From NCBI RefSeq assembly GCF_013433315.1, contig NZ_WXVV01000011.1, positions 149,868 to 213,867 on the forward strand: 64,000 nucleotides of DNA. Reading direction: 5' to 3'. The notes under the pieces were generated by a model that saw only the letters and a program-made list of their open reading frames with translations, made no database searches and was not told where the DNA came from. Positions 45,472-57,508 of the stretch are shown piece after piece (the stretch's first letter is position 1; each line of letters opens with the position of its first letter). This DNA comes from Pseudomonas crudilactis. Lineage in GTDB: Bacteria > Pseudomonadota > Gammaproteobacteria > Pseudomonadales > Pseudomonadaceae. Both the position numbers and the translations under genes were made by a program.

Positions 45472-46152
45472 TCAGCAAACCCAAGTGGCACGATTGGGTT
45501 GATCCAGGTGATTTGCCAGATAGTCGGCGAATTGCTGACGAGGAATCGCCCGCGCGCCGAGGCTGTGCAGATGATCGGTCGGCATCTGGCAGTCGATCAG
45601 CACGAATCCTGAGTCTTTCAGGTGGCGCACCAGGGTAGCAAAGCCGAATTTCGAGGCGTTGTCAGCGCGGCTGAACATCGATTCGCCAAAAAACAGTTGG
45701 CCCATAGCCAGTCCGTACAGGCCGCCGACCAGTTCGCCTTGATCCCACACTTCGACCGAATGAGCGAAGCCGCGGCGATGCAATTCAATGTAGGCATCCT
45801 GCATGGCTTCGGTGATCCAGGTGCCGTCGGCGTAATCCCGTGGCGCGGCGCAGGCGCGGATCACGGCGTCGAAGTCCTGATCGAAGGTCACTTGATAGCG
45901 TGCCTGGCGCAGCAGTTTGCCGAGGCTGCGCGAGACATGCAGTTCGTCGGGAAACAGCACCGTGCGCGGATCCGGCGACCACCAGAGAATCGGCTGGCCC
46001 TCGGAAAACCACGGAAAACAGCCATGACGATAAGCCGCGATTAAACGATCGGCAGACAGATCGCCGCCCGCGGCGAGCAATCCGTTGGGGTCGCGCATGG
46101 CCTTTTCCAGAGGCGGAAAAGTCAGGGAGTTACGTTGTAACCAAGTCAGCAT
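45472..46152 (-). CDS. aat: Leucyl/phenylalanyl-tRNA--protein transferase
   Basis: 226 residues. Adds leucine or phenylalanine to proteins with N-terminal arginine or lysine, for the N-end-rule pathway. Typical blocks: [36 protein letters not shown] and [13 protein letters not shown]. Upstream of bpt. In P. aeruginosa, as remembered, a thioredoxin reductase gene (trxB1) follows towards ftsK; no such gene is present here. Confidence 0.96.
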   Translation of the reverse strand: MLTWLQRNSLTFPPLEKAMRDPNGLLAAGGDLSADRLIAAYRHGCFPWFSEGQPILWWSPDPRTVLFPDELHVSRSLGKLLRQARYQVTFDQDFDAVIRACAAPRDYADGTWITEAMQDAYIELHRRGFAHSVEVWDQGELVGGLYGLAMGQLFFGESMFSRADNASKFGFATLVRHLKDSGFVLIDCQMPTDHLHSLGARAIPRQQFADYLANHLDQPNRATWVC

Positions 46153-46618
46153 GGTATCCGGGCTTGCAGTAGGGGTGGGCGGGGCGAGTTGTTGGGTACG
46201 CGGTAAAGTGTGCCGCTAAACGTTGCGAATGTCGTCTCGATCCTGCGCGACGTTCGCCGCATTGCAACTTGGCGAGTCGGGCGCGGTCGTAACCGAGCGC
46301 TGTGGCCCGGCACCTGGCCGGCATGGCGAGCGGTCAGTGACAGTTCAGAAGGTCTGGATGGCAATGCTTCGCTACGTTCATCAAATACACCTCATAAGCC
46401 TTTGTCACAAAAGACAATGCATGCTCAAATTGAAGCGCAGGTTTTATGCGCTTGGCTATGCTCAACGCTGGGGTTTGAAGCATGGCATCCGACGCACAAA
46501 CCCGTACAATGCCGGGCTGTTACAGAATATTCGCCGGGCACTGTTTTGATACCTGTGTTTATAAAAGCAGCAGCGCAGTGTTAAAAGTAGTCTCAGTTGT
46601 GCCCGTCAACTTTTTTAC
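46153..46618 (+). promoter_or_regulatory. Non-coding aat-ftsK region with a possible structured leader RNA
   Basis: No credible gene in this stretch. CGGGCAC (46535-46541) and GTGCCCG (46599-46605) can close a structured RNA of about 70 bases, followed by six T at 46611-46616. It lies directly before a terminator-like hairpin (46619-46641) and the ftsK start, so it may be an ftsK leader, or a small RNA. Confidence 0.4.
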
Positions 46619-46641
46619 CTGCCTGGATTGGGCAGTTTTTT
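46619..46641 (+). terminator. Terminator-like hairpin in the ftsK leader
   Basis: CTGCC (46619-46623), seven-base loop, GGCAG (46631-46635), then six T. It ends 49 bases upstream of the chosen ftsK start, so it would end an upstream transcript or attenuate ftsK. Confidence 0.65.
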
Positions 46642-46690
46642 ATCGTCATTCAATAGATGGACGCGCCTCGGGCGCAGGAAAAGAAGCGTT

Positions 46691-49099
46691 TTGAAGAAAT
46701 CCACCGAAGCACCAAAAACAGTCGTTCCGCTCTGGCGCCAACAGTTGCACTACCGGCTCAAGGAAGGTGCATTGATCGCCATCGGCGCCTTGTGCCTGTT
46801 CCTGATGATGGCTTTGCTGACCTACGGCAAGGACGATCCGGGCTGGAGTCACAACAGCAAGATCGACGACGTGCAGAATTTCGGTGGCCCGGCGGGCTCC
46901 TACAGCGCCGACATCCTGTTTATGGTGCTCGGTTACTTCGCCTATATCTTCCCGTTGCTGCTGGCGGTCAAAGCCTGGCAGATCTTCCGGCAGCGCCACG
47001 AACCGTGGCAGTGGAGCGGCTGGCTATTCTCCTGGCGCCTGATTGGTCTGGTGTTTCTGGTCTTGTCCGGCGCAGCTCTGGCGCATATCCATTTCCATGC
47101 CGCGACCGGTCTGCCGGCGGGCGCTGGTGGCGCTTTGGGCGAAAGTCTCGGCGATCTGGCGAAAAACGCGCTGAACATTCAGGGCAGCACGTTGCTGTTC
47201 ATCGCGCTGTTCCTGTTTGGCCTTACGGTATTTACCGACCTGTCGTGGTTCAAGGTGATGGACATCACCGGCAAGATCACCCTCGACCTGTTTGAACTGT
47301 TCCAAGGCGCGCTGAATCGCTGGTGGTCGGCGCGTACCGAGCGCAAACAACTGGTCGCGCAACTGCGTGAAGTCGATGACCGCGTTCACGATGTGGTCGC
47401 GCCGACGGTCACCGACAAACGTGAGCAGGCCAAAGTCAAAGAACGCCTGATCGAACGTGAGCAAGCCCTGAGCAAGCACATGTCCGATCGCGAGAAACAA
47501 GTGCCGCCGGTTATCGCCCCGGCCCCGGCCAAAGCGCCCGAGCCAAGCAAGCGCGTGCAGAAAGAGAAACAGGTGCCGTTGTTCGTCGACAGCGCCGTGG
47601 AAGGCACCTTGCCGCCGATCTCGATTCTCGATCCGGCAGAAAAGAAACAACTCAATTACTCACCGGAATCCCTGGCGGCGGTCGGCCATTTGCTGGAGAT
47701 CAAGCTCAAGGAGTTCGGTGTCGAAGTCACGGTGGATTCGATTCACCCGGGGCCGGTGATTACCCGTTACGAAATTCAGCCTGCCGCCGGCGTCAAAGTC
47801 AGCCGCATCGCCAACCTGGCGAAAGACCTTGCGCGTTCGCTGGCCGTGACCAGCGTACGTGTGGTCGAGGTGATTCCCGGCAAGACCACCGTCGGTATCG
47901 AGATTCCCAACGAAGACCGGCAGATCGTGCGCTTCTCCGAAGTGCTGTCGACGCCTGAGTACGACAACTTCAAATCGCCGGTCACCCTGGCACTCGGTCA
48001 TGACATCGGCGGCAAACCGGTGATCACTGACCTGGCGAAGATGCCGCACTTGCTGGTGGCCGGTACCACCGGTTCCGGTAAGTCGGTGGGTGTGAACGCG
48101 ATGATCCTGTCGATCCTGTTCAAGTCCGGCCCGGAAGACGCCAAGCTGATCATGATCGACCCGAAAATGTTGGAACTGTCGATCTACGAAGGCATTCCGC
48201 ACTTGCTGTGCCCGGTCGTCACCGACATGAAAGACGCCGCCAACGCCCTGCGCTGGAGCGTTGCCGAGATGGAGCGCCGCTACAAGCTGATGGCGAAAAT
48301 GGGCGTGCGCAACCTGTCTGGCTTCAACGCCAAGGTCAAGGAGGCCCAGGACGCTGGCGAGCCGTTGAGCGATCCACTGTACAAGCGCGAAAGCATTCAC
48401 GACGAAGCGCCGCTGCTGCAGAAATTGCCGACCATCGTTGTGGTGGTCGACGAGTTCGCCGACATGATGATGATCGTCGGCAAGAAGGTGGAAGAACTGA
48501 TCGCCCGTATTGCCCAGAAAGCGCGTGCGGCGGGTATTCACTTGATTCTCGCGACCCAGCGGCCATCGGTGGACGTGATCACCGGTCTGATCAAGGCCAA
48601 CATTCCAACGCGTATGGCGTTCCAGGTGTCGAGCAAGATCGACTCCCGCACCATTATCGATCAGGGTGGCGCCGAACAACTGCTCGGTCACGGTGACATG
48701 CTCTATATGCCGCCGGGCACCAGCCTGCCGATCCGGGTTCACGGTGCGTTCGTTTCCGACGATGAAGTACACCGTGTGGTCGAAGCGTGGAAACTGCGCG
48801 GCGCGCCGGAATACAACGACGACATCCTCAACGGTGTCGAAGAAGCCGGCAGCGGTTTTGAAGGCAGCAGCGGTGGCGGTGACGGTGATGATCCGGAAGC
48901 CGACGCGCTTTACGACGAAGCTGTACAGTTCGTGCTGGAAAGCCGTCGTGCCTCGATTTCTGCGGTACAGCGCAAGCTGAAGATCGGCTACAACCGCGCC
49001 GCACGGATGATCGAAGCCATGGAAATGGCCGGCGTCGTCACCTCGATGAACACCAACGGTTCCCGTGAAGTCCTGGCTCCAGGCCCGGTACGCGACTGA
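46691..49099 (+). CDS. ftsK: DNA translocase FtsK
   Basis: 802 residues from TTG 46691 ([20 protein letters not shown]), chosen because it fits the family N-terminus and follows an AGGAAAAGAAG stretch; the TTG at 46628 lies inside a terminator hairpin. Four N-terminal membrane helices anchor it at the septum. A short charged linker (about residues 225-310) precedes the alpha-beta motor, with Walker A GTTGSGKS near residue 458 and Walker [14 protein letters not shown]. The C-terminal gamma winged helix ([20 protein letters not shown]) reads KOPS sequences. It pumps chromosome dimers through the septum and activates XerCD at dif. Confidence 0.96.
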   Translation: MKKSTEAPKTVVPLWRQQLHYRLKEGALIAIGALCLFLMMALLTYGKDDPGWSHNSKIDDVQNFGGPAGSYSADILFMVLGYFAYIFPLLLAVKAWQIFRQRHEPWQWSGWLFSWRLIGLVFLVLSGAALAHIHFHAATGLPAGAGGALGESLGDLAKNALNIQGSTLLFIALFLFGLTVFTDLSWFKVMDITGKITLDLFELFQGALNRWWSARTERKQLVAQLREVDDRVHDVVAPTVTDKREQAKVKERLIEREQALSKHMSDREKQVPPVIAPAPAKAPEPSKRVQKEKQVPLFVDSAVEGTLPPISILDPAEKKQLNYSPESLAAVGHLLEIKLKEFGVEVTVDSIHPGPVITRYEIQPAAGVKVSRIANLAKDLARSLAVTSVRVVEVIPGKTTVGIEIPNEDRQIVRFSEVLSTPEYDNFKSPVTLALGHDIGGKPVITDLAKMPHLLVAGTTGSGKSVGVNAMILSILFKSGPEDAKLIMIDPKMLELSIYEGIPHLLCPVVTDMKDAANALRWSVAEMERRYKLMAKMGVRNLSGFNAKVKEAQDAGEPLSDPLYKRESIHDEAPLLQKLPTIVVVVDEFADMMMIVGKKVEELIARIAQKARAAGIHLILATQRPSVDVITGLIKANIPTRMAFQVSSKIDSRTIIDQGGAEQLLGHGDMLYMPPGTSLPIRVHGAFVSDDEVHRVVEAWKLRGAPEYNDDILNGVEEAGSGFEGSSGGGDGDDPEADALYDEAVQFVLESRRASISAVQRKLKIGYNRAARMIEAMEMAGVVTSMNTNGSREVLAPGPVRD

Positions 49100-49166
49100 T
49101 TGCAAACGCAAGAGGCGGGACAATGATGTGCCGCCGCTCTCCCAACGAGTATTCAAGAGGACTCCC

Positions 49167-49787
49167 ATGCGTCTTATCCGCATGCTGCTGCCAGTACTGG
49201 CGCTGACCACTCTCACGGCCCACGCCGATGACAAGGACGTGGCGCGTCTGACCCAATTGCTGGAAACATCCAAGACCCTGAGCGCGAACTTCTCGCAGCT
49301 GACCCTCGACGGCAGCGGCACGCAGTTGCAGGAAACCACTGGCAACATGACCCTGCAGCGTCCTGGCCTGTTCTACTGGCACACCAACGCGCCGGCCGAG
49401 CAGACCATGGTTTCCGATGGCAAAAAAGTCACCCTGTGGGACCCGGATCTGGAACAGGCGACCATCAAGAAGCTCGACGAGCGTCTGACCCAGACCCCGG
49501 CGTTGCTGCTGTCCGGTGATGTGTCGAAGATCAGTCAGAGCTTTGATATTTCCGCGAAAGAGGCGGGCGGTGTGATCGACTTCACCCTCAAGCCGAAAAC
49601 CAAGGACACCCTGTTCGACAACCTGCGCTTGTCGTTCCGCAACGGTCTGCTTAACGATATGCAACTGATCGACAGCGTCGGCCAGCGCACCAATATCCTG
49701 TTTACCGGGGTCAAGGCCAACGAGCCGGTGCCAGCCTCCAAGTTCAAGTTCGACATCCCCAAGGGTGCCGATGTAATCCAGGAATAA
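49167..49787 (+). CDS. lolA: Outer-membrane lipoprotein carrier protein LolA
   Basis: 206 residues from ATG 49167, SD AGAGGA; the start [20 protein letters not shown] is a Sec signal peptide. LolA binds lipoproteins released by LolCDE and carries them across the periplasm to LolB. The family block [19 protein letters not shown] and the C-terminal [12 protein letters not shown] are clear. It lies between ftsK and rarA as usual in Pseudomonas. Confidence 0.96.
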   Translation: MRLIRMLLPVLALTTLTAHADDKDVARLTQLLETSKTLSANFSQLTLDGSGTQLQETTGNMTLQRPGLFYWHTNAPAEQTMVSDGKKVTLWDPDLEQATIKKLDERLTQTPALLLSGDVSKISQSFDISAKEAGGVIDFTLKPKTKDTLFDNLRLSFRNGLLNDMQLIDSVGQRTNILFTGVKANEPVPASKFKFDIPKGADVIQE

Positions 49788-49797
49788 ACACAAAACC

Positions 49798-49891
49798 CTT
49801 TGTAGGAGTGAGCCTGCTCGCGATTCGATTTGTCAGTCACATCTTCATCGTCTGACCCACCGCTATCGCGAGCAGGCTCACTCCTACAGGG
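49798..49891. repeat. REP doublet
   Basis: TGTAGGAGTGAGCCTGCTCG and inverse CGAGCAGGCTCACTCCTACA flank a spacer of about 45 bases between lolA and rarA. Same variant (AGTGAGC) as the copy at 27.4 kb. Confidence 0.9.
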
Positions 49892-49928
49892 TCAATGATC
49901 GGCAAAATAGAGGTTTCAACGCTACGTG

Positions 49929-51251
49929 ATGGATCTGTTTCGCAGTGCACCGATTGCTCAGCCACTGGCCGCGCGTTTGCGTGCGACCAATCTGGATGAG
50001 TACGTCGGTCAGGAGCACGTGCTCGCTCGCGGCAAGCCTCTGCGTGAGGCGCTGGAGCAGGGTGCCCTGCATTCGATGATCTTCTGGGGCCCGCCGGGCG
50101 TGGGTAAAACCACGTTGGCGCGGTTGCTCGCGGAAGTCTCCGATGCGCACTTCGAAACAGTCTCGGCGGTGCTCGCCGGGGTGAAAGAGATCCGTCAGGC
50201 CGTTGAAATCGCCAAGCAGCAGGCCGGCCAGTACGGCAAGCGCACGATTCTGTTCGTCGATGAAGTGCACCGCTTCAACAAATCGCAGCAGGATGCTTTT
50301 CTGCCGTACGTTGAAGATGGCACGCTGATCTTCATCGGCGCCACCACCGAAAATCCTTCGTTCGAACTCAACAACGCCTTGTTGTCGCGTGCCCGCGTCT
50401 ACGTGCTGAAAAGCCTCGACGAAGCGGCGCTGCGTAAGCTGGTGCACCGTGCGCTCACCGAAGAACGTGGTTTGGGCAAGCGCAACCTGACGCTCAACGA
50501 CGAAGGTTTCCAGATGCTGCTGTCCGCCGCCGATGGCGATGGCCGGCGTCTGCTCAATCTGCTGGAAAACGCCTCGGATCTGGCTGAAGACAACAGCGAA
50601 ATCGGCACCGAGTTGCTGCAAAGTCTGCTCGGCGATACCCGTCGACGTTTCGACAAGGGTGGCGAAGCGTTTTACGACCAGATCTCGGCACTGCACAAAT
50701 CGGTGCGTGGCTCCAACCCTGACGGCGCGCTGTACTGGTTTGCGCGGATGATCGACGGCGGTTGCGATCCGCTATACCTGGCCCGACGCGTGGTGCGCAT
50801 GGCCAGCGAAGACATCGGCAACGCCGACCCGCGCGCCCTCAGCCTGTGCCTGGCGGCGTGGGAAGTGCAGGAGCGCCTCGGCAGCCCTGAAGGCGAGTTG
50901 GCCGTGGCCCAGGCCATCACTTATCTGGCCTGCGCGCCGAAGAGCAATGCGGTGTACATGGGCTTCAAAACCGCCCTGCGCGCTGCGGCCGAAAATGGCT
51001 CGCTGGAAGTGCCGCTGCACCTGCGCAATGCACCAACCAAACTGATGAAACAATTGGGTTACGGCGACGAATACCGTTACGCCCACGATGAACCGGACGC
51101 GTATGCCGCCGGCGAAGACTATTTCCCGGAAGAGCTCGATCCCATTCCGTTCTACCAACCGGTGCCGCGCGGCCTGGAGTTGAAGATCGGCGAGAAGCTC
51201 AACCATCTCGCCCAACTCGACCGTTTAAGCCCTCGGCAGCGGAGAAAATAG
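49929..51251 (+). CDS. rarA: Replication-associated recombination protein RarA (MgsA)
   Basis: 440 residues from ATG 49929 ([20 protein letters not shown]). AAA+ clamp-loader-like ATPase: Walker [10 protein letters not shown] at residues 54-62, Walker [11 protein letters not shown], sensor block [21 protein letters not shown], and the MgsA C-terminal domain ([25 protein letters not shown]). Acts at stalled replication forks. The stop codon overlaps the crcB start by one base. Confidence 0.96.
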   Translation: MDLFRSAPIAQPLAARLRATNLDEYVGQEHVLARGKPLREALEQGALHSMIFWGPPGVGKTTLARLLAEVSDAHFETVSAVLAGVKEIRQAVEIAKQQAGQYGKRTILFVDEVHRFNKSQQDAFLPYVEDGTLIFIGATTENPSFELNNALLSRARVYVLKSLDEAALRKLVHRALTEERGLGKRNLTLNDEGFQMLLSAADGDGRRLLNLLENASDLAEDNSEIGTELLQSLLGDTRRRFDKGGEAFYDQISALHKSVRGSNPDGALYWFARMIDGGCDPLYLARRVVRMASEDIGNADPRALSLCLAAWEVQERLGSPEGELAVAQAITYLACAPKSNAVYMGFKTALRAAAENGSLEVPLHLRNAPTKLMKQLGYGDEYRYAHDEPDAYAAGEDYFPEELDPIPFYQPVPRGLELKIGEKLNHLAQLDRLSPRQRRK

Positions 51252-51625
51252 TGCTCCCACTGATCATTGCGGTCTCCGTTGGCGGCATGGCCGGCACCTT
51301 GTTGCGCTTCGCCACCGGCAATTGGATCAGCGCCAATTGGCCGCGGCACTTCTATACCGCGACGCTGGCCGTTAATATCGTGGGCTGTCTGTTGATTGGC
51401 GTGTTGTACGGCCTGTTTTTGATACGCCCGGAGGTGCCGATCGAGGTACGTGCCGGGTTGATGGTCGGCTTCCTCGGGGGGCTGACGACTTTTTCATCCT
51501 TTTCACTGGATACGGTGCGCTTGCTGGAAAGCGGGCAAGTGCCGCTGGCCTTGGGCTATGCGGCACTCAGCGTATTCGGCGGGCTGCTCGCGACGTGGGC
51601 TGGCCTGTCCTTGACCAAACTTTGA
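51251..51625 (+). CDS. crcB: Fluoride exporter CrcB (Fluc)
   Basis: 124 residues from a GTG. Four transmembrane helices; signature [19 protein letters not shown] and [13 protein letters not shown] with the phenylalanine and threonine residues of the fluoride path. Works as an antiparallel dimer in the inner membrane. No fluoride riboswitch is seen because the gene is translationally coupled to rarA (one-base overlap). Confidence 0.95.
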   Translation: MLPLIIAVSVGGMAGTLLRFATGNWISANWPRHFYTATLAVNIVGCLLIGVLYGLFLIRPEVPIEVRAGLMVGFLGGLTTFSSFSLDTVRLLESGQVPLALGYAALSVFGGLLATWAGLSLTKL

Positions 51626-51628
51626 TAA

Positions 51629-52921
<1,293 letters not shown>

Positions 52922-54316
52922 ATGAAATATCTGCCGCTGTTTCACAACCTGCGCGGCAGTCGTGTGTTGGTCGTCGGTGGGGGGGAAATTGCCTTGCGCA
53001 AATCCCGCCTGCTGGCCGATGCCGGTGCGCTGCTGCGGGTGGTCGCACCTGAAATCGAAACGCAACTGCGCGAACTGGTCACTGCCTCTGGCGGTGAATG
53101 CCTGTTGCGCGGTTACGTCGAGGCCGATCTGGACGGTTGCGGGCTGATTATCGCCGCCACCGACGATGAGACGCTGAACGCACAAGTTTCCACCGATGCT
53201 CATAAGCGCTGCGTGCCGGTCAACGTGGTCGATGCGCCGGCCTTGTGCAGCGTGATCTTCCCGGCGATCGTCGATCGCTCACCGCTGATCATCGCGGTGT
53301 CCAGCGGCGGCGACGCTCCGGTGCTGGCGCGACTGATTCGCGCCAAGATTGAAACCTGGATTCCCTCGACTTACGGTCAATTGGCCGGGCTCGCCGCGCG
53401 TTTCCGCAATCAGGTGAAAAGCCTGTTTCCGGATGTGCAGCAGCGTCGTGGCTTCTGGGAAGACGTGTTTCAGGGGCCGATTGCCGATCGGCAACTGGCC
53501 GGGCAGGGCGCCGAGGCCGAGCGTCTGCTGCAAGCCAAGATCGATGGCGAGGCCATGGTCACCACCGGCGAGGTGTATCTGGTCGGCGCTGGCCCGGGCG
53601 ATCCGGATCTGCTGACCTTCAAGGCTTTGCGTCTGATGCAGCAAGCCGATGTGGTGCTGTACGACCGCTTGGTCGCGCCAGCGATTCTAGAATTGTGCCG
53701 TCGCGATGCCGAGCGAGTTTACGTCGGCAAGCGTCGGTCTGATCACGCCGTGCCGCAGGATCAGATCAACCAGCAACTGGTCGATCTGGCCAAGGCCGGC
53801 AAGCGTGTGGTGCGGTTGAAGGGTGGTGATCCGTTTATCTTCGGCCGTGGCGGCGAAGAGATCGAAGAACTGGCCGCCCACGGCATTCCGTTTCAGGTGG
53901 TGCCGGGAATTACGGCGGCCAGCGGTTGCGCGGCGTATGCCGGGATTCCGCTGACCCATCGCGATCATGCGCAGTCGGTGCGCTTTGTCACCGGGCATTT
54001 GAAGGACGGTTCCACCGATCTGCCATGGGCCGACCTTGTCGCGCCGGCGCAGACGCTGGTGTTCTACATGGGGCTGGTGGGGTTGCCGGTGATCTGCGAA
54101 CAACTGATCAAGCATGGTCGTTCAGCCGATACCCCGGCGGCATTGATTCAACAGGGCACCACGGTCAATCAGCGCGTCTTCACCGGCACGCTGGCTGATC
54201 TGCCGCAAATGGTGGCGGAGCATGAAGTGCATGCGCCGACACTGGTAATCGTTGGTGAAGTAGTGCAACTGCGCGAGAAGCTGGCGTGGTTCGAAGGGGC
54301 TCAGGCGCAGGTCTAG
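52922..54316 (+). CDS. cysG: Siroheme synthase (trifunctional)
   Basis: 464 residues. The N-terminal dehydrogenase/ferrochelatase part (CysG_B) has the NAD loop [17 protein letters not shown]. The C-terminal uroporphyrinogen-III C-methyltransferase (CysG_A) starts [20 protein letters not shown] and contains [18 protein letters not shown] and the [19 protein letters not shown] loop. Makes siroheme for sulfite and nitrite reductases. Begins at the base after the serS stop, so the two are coupled. Confidence 0.97.
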   Translation: MKYLPLFHNLRGSRVLVVGGGEIALRKSRLLADAGALLRVVAPEIETQLRELVTASGGECLLRGYVEADLDGCGLIIAATDDETLNAQVSTDAHKRCVPVNVVDAPALCSVIFPAIVDRSPLIIAVSSGGDAPVLARLIRAKIETWIPSTYGQLAGLAARFRNQVKSLFPDVQQRRGFWEDVFQGPIADRQLAGQGAEAERLLQAKIDGEAMVTTGEVYLVGAGPGDPDLLTFKALRLMQQADVVLYDRLVAPAILELCRRDAERVYVGKRRSDHAVPQDQINQQLVDLAKAGKRVVRLKGGDPFIFGRGGEEIEELAAHGIPFQVVPGITAASGCAAYAGIPLTHRDHAQSVRFVTGHLKDGSTDLPWADLVAPAQTLVFYMGLVGLPVICEQLIKHGRSADTPAALIQQGTTVNQRVFTGTLADLPQMVAEHEVHAPTLVIVGEVVQLREKLAWFEGAQAQV

Positions 54317-54334
54317 AAATACCGAGTCGCCCCA

Positions 54335-54411
54335 TTCGCGAGCAAGCTCGCTCCCACAGGGGATTTGTGAACGACACATATCCCGTGTGGGAGCGAGCTT
54401 GCTCGCGAAGA
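54335..54411. repeat. REP doublet
   Basis: TTCGCGAGCAAGCTCGCTCC and the facing GTGTGGGAGCGAGCTTGCTC lie between the convergent cysG and hydroquinone reductase genes. No separate terminator is visible, so the palindromic doublet may serve. Confidence 0.9.
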
Positions 54412-54434
54412 GGCCTTTCAAGACCCTATAACTC

Positions 54435-55436
54435 TCAACCTTTTCGCCAAACCCCTTTGCCGCTCAACCGCGCCCGATCATGGGCCACAGTGAAATCCTG
54501 CGCCGGCCCCTTCGGCACAACCCCTGTCGGGTTGATCGTTTTGTGACTGCCGTAGTAGTGATTCTTGATGTGCTGGAAATCCACCGTCTCGGCAATTCCC
54601 GGCAGCTGATACACCTCACGCAACCAGTTCGACAGATTCGGGTAATCGGCAATCCGCCGCAGGTTGCACTTGAAGTGCCCGTGATAAACCGCGTCGAAAC
54701 GAATCATCGTGGTGAACAGGCGGACGTCCGCTTCAGTCAGGTATTCCCCGCTCAGATAACGGTTGGCGCCCAAAACGCGCTCAAGGTGATCGAGCTCGGC
54801 AAACACCTCATCGAACGCTTCTTCATAAGCCTGTTGCGACGTCGCAAAGCCTGCGCGATACACGCCGTTATTCACCGCCGGATAGATTCGCTCGTTCAGC
54901 GCATCAATCTCGACGCGTAATGGCGCTGGGTAGAAATCCAGATCATTGCCGGTCAAACCATCAAACGCGCTGTTGAACATGCGGATGATCTCTGCCGATT
55001 CATTGCTGACGATGCGCTTGAGCTTCTTGTCCCACAGCACCGGCACGGTGACGCGGCCGGTGTAATCGGCAGTGTCGGCGGTGTAGCGCTGATGCATGAA
55101 TTCAAAGCCATCAAGCTTGTCGCCGGTCGAGCCGAGTGCTTGGTCGAAGGTCCAGCCGTTCTCCAGCATCAACCAACTGACCACCGAAACGTCGATCAGA
55201 TTTTCCAGACCTTTGAGCTTGCGCAGGATCAGCGTGCGATGCGCCCATGGACAGGCGAGAGAAACGTAGAGGTGATAGCGTCCGGCTTCCGCGGCAAACC
55301 CGCCTTCACCGCTCGGGCCCGGCTGGCCATCGGCGGTGACCCAGTTGCGGCGTTTTGCCTGTTCACGCTGGAACGCGCCGTCCTTGCTGCTTTCGTACCA
55401 CTTGTCCTGCCAGTGGCCATCGACGAGTAAACCCAT
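54435..55436 (-). CDS. Glutathionyl-hydroquinone reductase (YqjG/EcfG-like)
   Basis: 333 residues from ATG 55436 (MGLLVDGHWQDKWYESSKDG), SD GGAG; a seven-residue longer frame is less likely. Omega/Xi-type glutathione transferase: the cysteine of SLACPWAHRTLI is the catalytic residue, and RVTVPVLWDKK and SNESAEIIRMFN form the glutathione site. Reduces glutathionyl-hydroquinones to hydroquinones. Single gene, convergent with cysG. Confidence 0.93.
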   Translation of the reverse strand: MGLLVDGHWQDKWYESSKDGAFQREQAKRRNWVTADGQPGPSGEGGFAAEAGRYHLYVSLACPWAHRTLILRKLKGLENLIDVSVVSWLMLENGWTFDQALGSTGDKLDGFEFMHQRYTADTADYTGRVTVPVLWDKKLKRIVSNESAEIIRMFNSAFDGLTGNDLDFYPAPLRVEIDALNERIYPAVNNGVYRAGFATSQQAYEEAFDEVFAELDHLERVLGANRYLSGEYLTEADVRLFTTMIRFDAVYHGHFKCNLRRIADYPNLSNWLREVYQLPGIAETVDFQHIKNHYYGSHKTINPTGVVPKGPAQDFTVAHDRARLSGKGVWRKG

Positions 55437-55527
55437 GATCAAGACTCCGTAAACCAATAATCGTTGGAGTCGAGTCTATTCCGATGAGTTCGAACAAAAA
55501 GCGCAAAGATCAGGCGCGAATGATCGG

Positions 55528-56529
55528 TTAAATCGATTTGTTCCGCGCGGCCCAGTAGTGCTCGGCGGTTGCGAAGGCTTGCTCACGGCTTTGACCGAGA
55601 CCGCGCAAGGCCAGAGCCATGGTCGCAATCAGGGCCATTTGCGGGTAGCTGTCGACCACGTCGCCGCGCCATACGGCTTTCAAATGTTCAACGTCGAGGG
55701 TCGCCGGTTTGACGTGGCGTTGCGCCGACAATTGCGGCCATTCCTCATCCCAGCTCTCGCCGCCGGTGGTGCCGTAGAGGTGGCTGTCGGCATCCGGGTT
55801 GATCTCGATTTCGCCGCCATCGCCCTTGACCACAATCGCCGTGTCGCCGAGCAGGCCGCTGGCATCGCGATGCACGGCTTGGTAGCCGGGGTGGAAAATG
55901 CTTTGCAGGCCGCAACGCGCGCCCAGCGGATTGAGAATCCGCGCCAGGGAATGAATCGGTGAGCGCAGACCCAAGGTGTTGCGCAGGTCGATCATCTTCT
56001 GCAACTGCGGCGCCCAGTCCACCAGCGGCATGAAGGCCAGGCCGCAGTTGTCCAGCGCTGTGCCGACCTGCTGCCAGGTGCGGCACAACGGAATGTTCAA
56101 CTCACCGAGCAGTTGCTCGCTGTACAGCCGCCCGGCCGTGTGTGCGCCGCCGCCGTGCATGAAAATGCGCACGCCGTTTTGCGCCAGGCATTTTGCCGCC
56201 AGCAGATACCACGGTAGATGGCGCTTCTTGCCGGCATAGGTCGGCCAGTCCAGATCAACGTTCAGCTTCGGCGCCTGCAAGCGCTCGCGCAATGCTTCGG
56301 TGAAGCCGGCCATTTCCTCGGCGCTTTCTTCCTTGTGCCGCAGCAACATCAGGAACGCGCCGAGCTGGGTGTCTTCAACCTTGTCGTCGAGCACCATGCC
56401 CATGGCTTCGCGGGCTTCTTCACGAGTCAGATCGCGGGCGCCGCGTTTGCCCTTGCCGAGAATGCGCACGAATTGGGCGAACGGGTGTTCGGCAGGGGTT
56501 TCGAGGGTCAGTGCTGGAAAATCGATCAT
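55528..56529 (-). CDS. Glycosyl transferase/anthranilate phosphoribosyltransferase-like protein (YbiB/TrpD2)
   Basis: 333 residues from ATG 56529 (MIDFPALTLETPAEHPFAQF). TrpD-fold protein: N-terminal helical domain (EEAREAMGMVLDDKVEDTQLGAFLMLLR) and a nucleoside phosphorylase-like domain with MHGGGAHTAGR replacing the usual catalytic GTGGD loop, so it probably lacks TrpD activity; E. coli YbiB is a nucleic-acid binding TrpD2 protein. Starts inside the tusE stop (ATGA), making it the last gene of the tusDCBE operon. Confidence 0.85.
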   Translation of the reverse strand: MIDFPALTLETPAEHPFAQFVRILGKGKRGARDLTREEAREAMGMVLDDKVEDTQLGAFLMLLRHKEESAEEMAGFTEALRERLQAPKLNVDLDWPTYAGKKRHLPWYLLAAKCLAQNGVRIFMHGGGAHTAGRLYSEQLLGELNIPLCRTWQQVGTALDNCGLAFMPLVDWAPQLQKMIDLRNTLGLRSPIHSLARILNPLGARCGLQSIFHPGYQAVHRDASGLLGDTAIVVKGDGGEIEINPDADSHLYGTTGGESWDEEWPQLSAQRHVKPATLDVEHLKAVWRGDVVDSYPQMALIATMALALRGLGQSREQAFATAEHYWAARNKSI

Positions 56530-56861
56530 AAGCAATTCGTCGGTTTGGGCAGGCCCGCCAGTTTTGCGGCGAGTTTGGCGGGGGTGCCTTTGAACAGTCG
56601 GTTCAGGTGCAGGCTGTTGCCTTTGTCCGGGCCGAGTTTCAACGCGGTGTACTTGATCAGCGGTCGGGTGGCCGGGGACAGCTGGAATTCGGCGTAGAAG
56701 TTGCGCAGCAATTCGAGGACTTCCCAATGTTCGGCGGTCAACTCGATGTCTTCGGCGGCCGCAAGGGCGCTGGCAACGTCGGCGGACCAGTCACTCAGGT
56801 CGACGAGAAAACCGTCCTTGTCCAGTTCGATGGCGCGGGCGCCGACGGTCATGGAATTCAT
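56526..56861 (-). CDS. tusE: Sulfur relay protein TusE (DsrC family)
   Basis: 111 residues from ATG 56861, which overlaps the tusB stop by four bases; a TTG two codons upstream is less likely. Contains HWEVLELLRNFYAEFQLSPATRPL and the C-terminal LAGLPKPTNCL with the penultimate cysteine that receives sulfur. Hands persulfide sulfur from TusBCD to MnmA. Earlier cysteine of the full DsrC pair is absent, as in TusE-type proteins. Confidence 0.92.
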   Translation of the reverse strand: MNSMTVGARAIELDKDGFLVDLSDWSADVASALAAAEDIELTAEHWEVLELLRNFYAEFQLSPATRPLIKYTALKLGPDKGNSLHLNRLFKGTPAKLAAKLAGLPKPTNCL

Positions 56862-57151
56862 AGCCAACTGTTGACCTTGTCGTGGTGGATCGACAATTCG
56901 ACAAAGGCCGGATAATCGATGGCGTCGGCCCAGTCCGGGACTTCGATGGCGCGAGCCTGTGCATCTTCGGCAAGGACGAATAATTTGATTTGGCGTTGTT
57001 CCAGTGCAGTGAACGGCGCGGTGCCTGGTTGCAACGCATACACCGCATCGCCGGAGAGCAGCAAAGCATCAGCGCTGCCGATCAGGCGCAGGCAACTGGT
57101 CAGGCGATCGTCGCCAAACGGGGAATGAGACAACACATGCAAAGTCGACAT
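56858..57151 (-). CDS. tusB: Sulfurtransferase complex subunit TusB
   Basis: 97 residues starting MSTLHVLSHSPFGDDRL. DsrH/TusB family, forming the TusBCD hexamer with TusC and TusD. Shares one base with the tusC stop and four with the tusE start, so the operon is tightly coupled. Confidence 0.9.
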   Translation of the reverse strand: MSTLHVLSHSPFGDDRLTSCLRLIGSADALLLSGDAVYALQPGTAPFTALEQRQIKLFVLAEDAQARAIEVPDWADAIDYPAFVELSIHHDKVNSWL

Positions 57152-57507
57152 CAGAGGGTGATCACCTGGTCGTAACGGTCAATAAGGGCGGTGATCTGCT
57201 CGGCGGCCAGCGGCTGCGCTTCGTCCAGCGACAGATTGTTCAGTCCGCGAGTGCTGGCGCTGTCGGAGCAATAGAACAGCTCTTCAACGCCAAACATCGG
57301 CAGCGCTTGCAGGTTGGCGCTGAGGTCTTTCTGTTGCAGGGCCTTGGCGTTCTGCCCGGCGGCCAGTTGCAACACACCGTCATCGAGAAACAGCAAACCG
57401 ATCGGCAGATCAAAGGCGCCACCGGCCAGCACGATATCCAGCGCTTCGCGAGCGCCGGGGCCAGACCACGGTGATTGGCGGCTGACGATCAACAGGGATT
57501 TGGCCAT
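57151..57507 (-). CDS. tusC: Sulfurtransferase complex subunit TusC
   Basis: 118 residues from ATG 57507 (MAKSLLIVSRQSPWSGPGAR), with SD GGAGG; the GTG at 57516 touches the SD and is rejected. DsrF/TusC family, the signature start LIVSRQSPWSGPGAREALD and later LPMFGVEELFYCSDS. One base separates it from tusD. Confidence 0.91.
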   Translation of the reverse strand: MAKSLLIVSRQSPWSGPGAREALDIVLAGGAFDLPIGLLFLDDGVLQLAAGQNAKALQQKDLSANLQALPMFGVEELFYCSDSASTRGLNNLSLDEAQPLAAEQITALIDRYDQVITL

Positions 57508-57508
57508 C

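Noticed and set aside
46628..46690. Upstream TTG start for ftsK at 46628
   Set aside because: It falls inside a terminator-like hairpin and adds 21 residues not expected for the family; TTG 46691 fits better.
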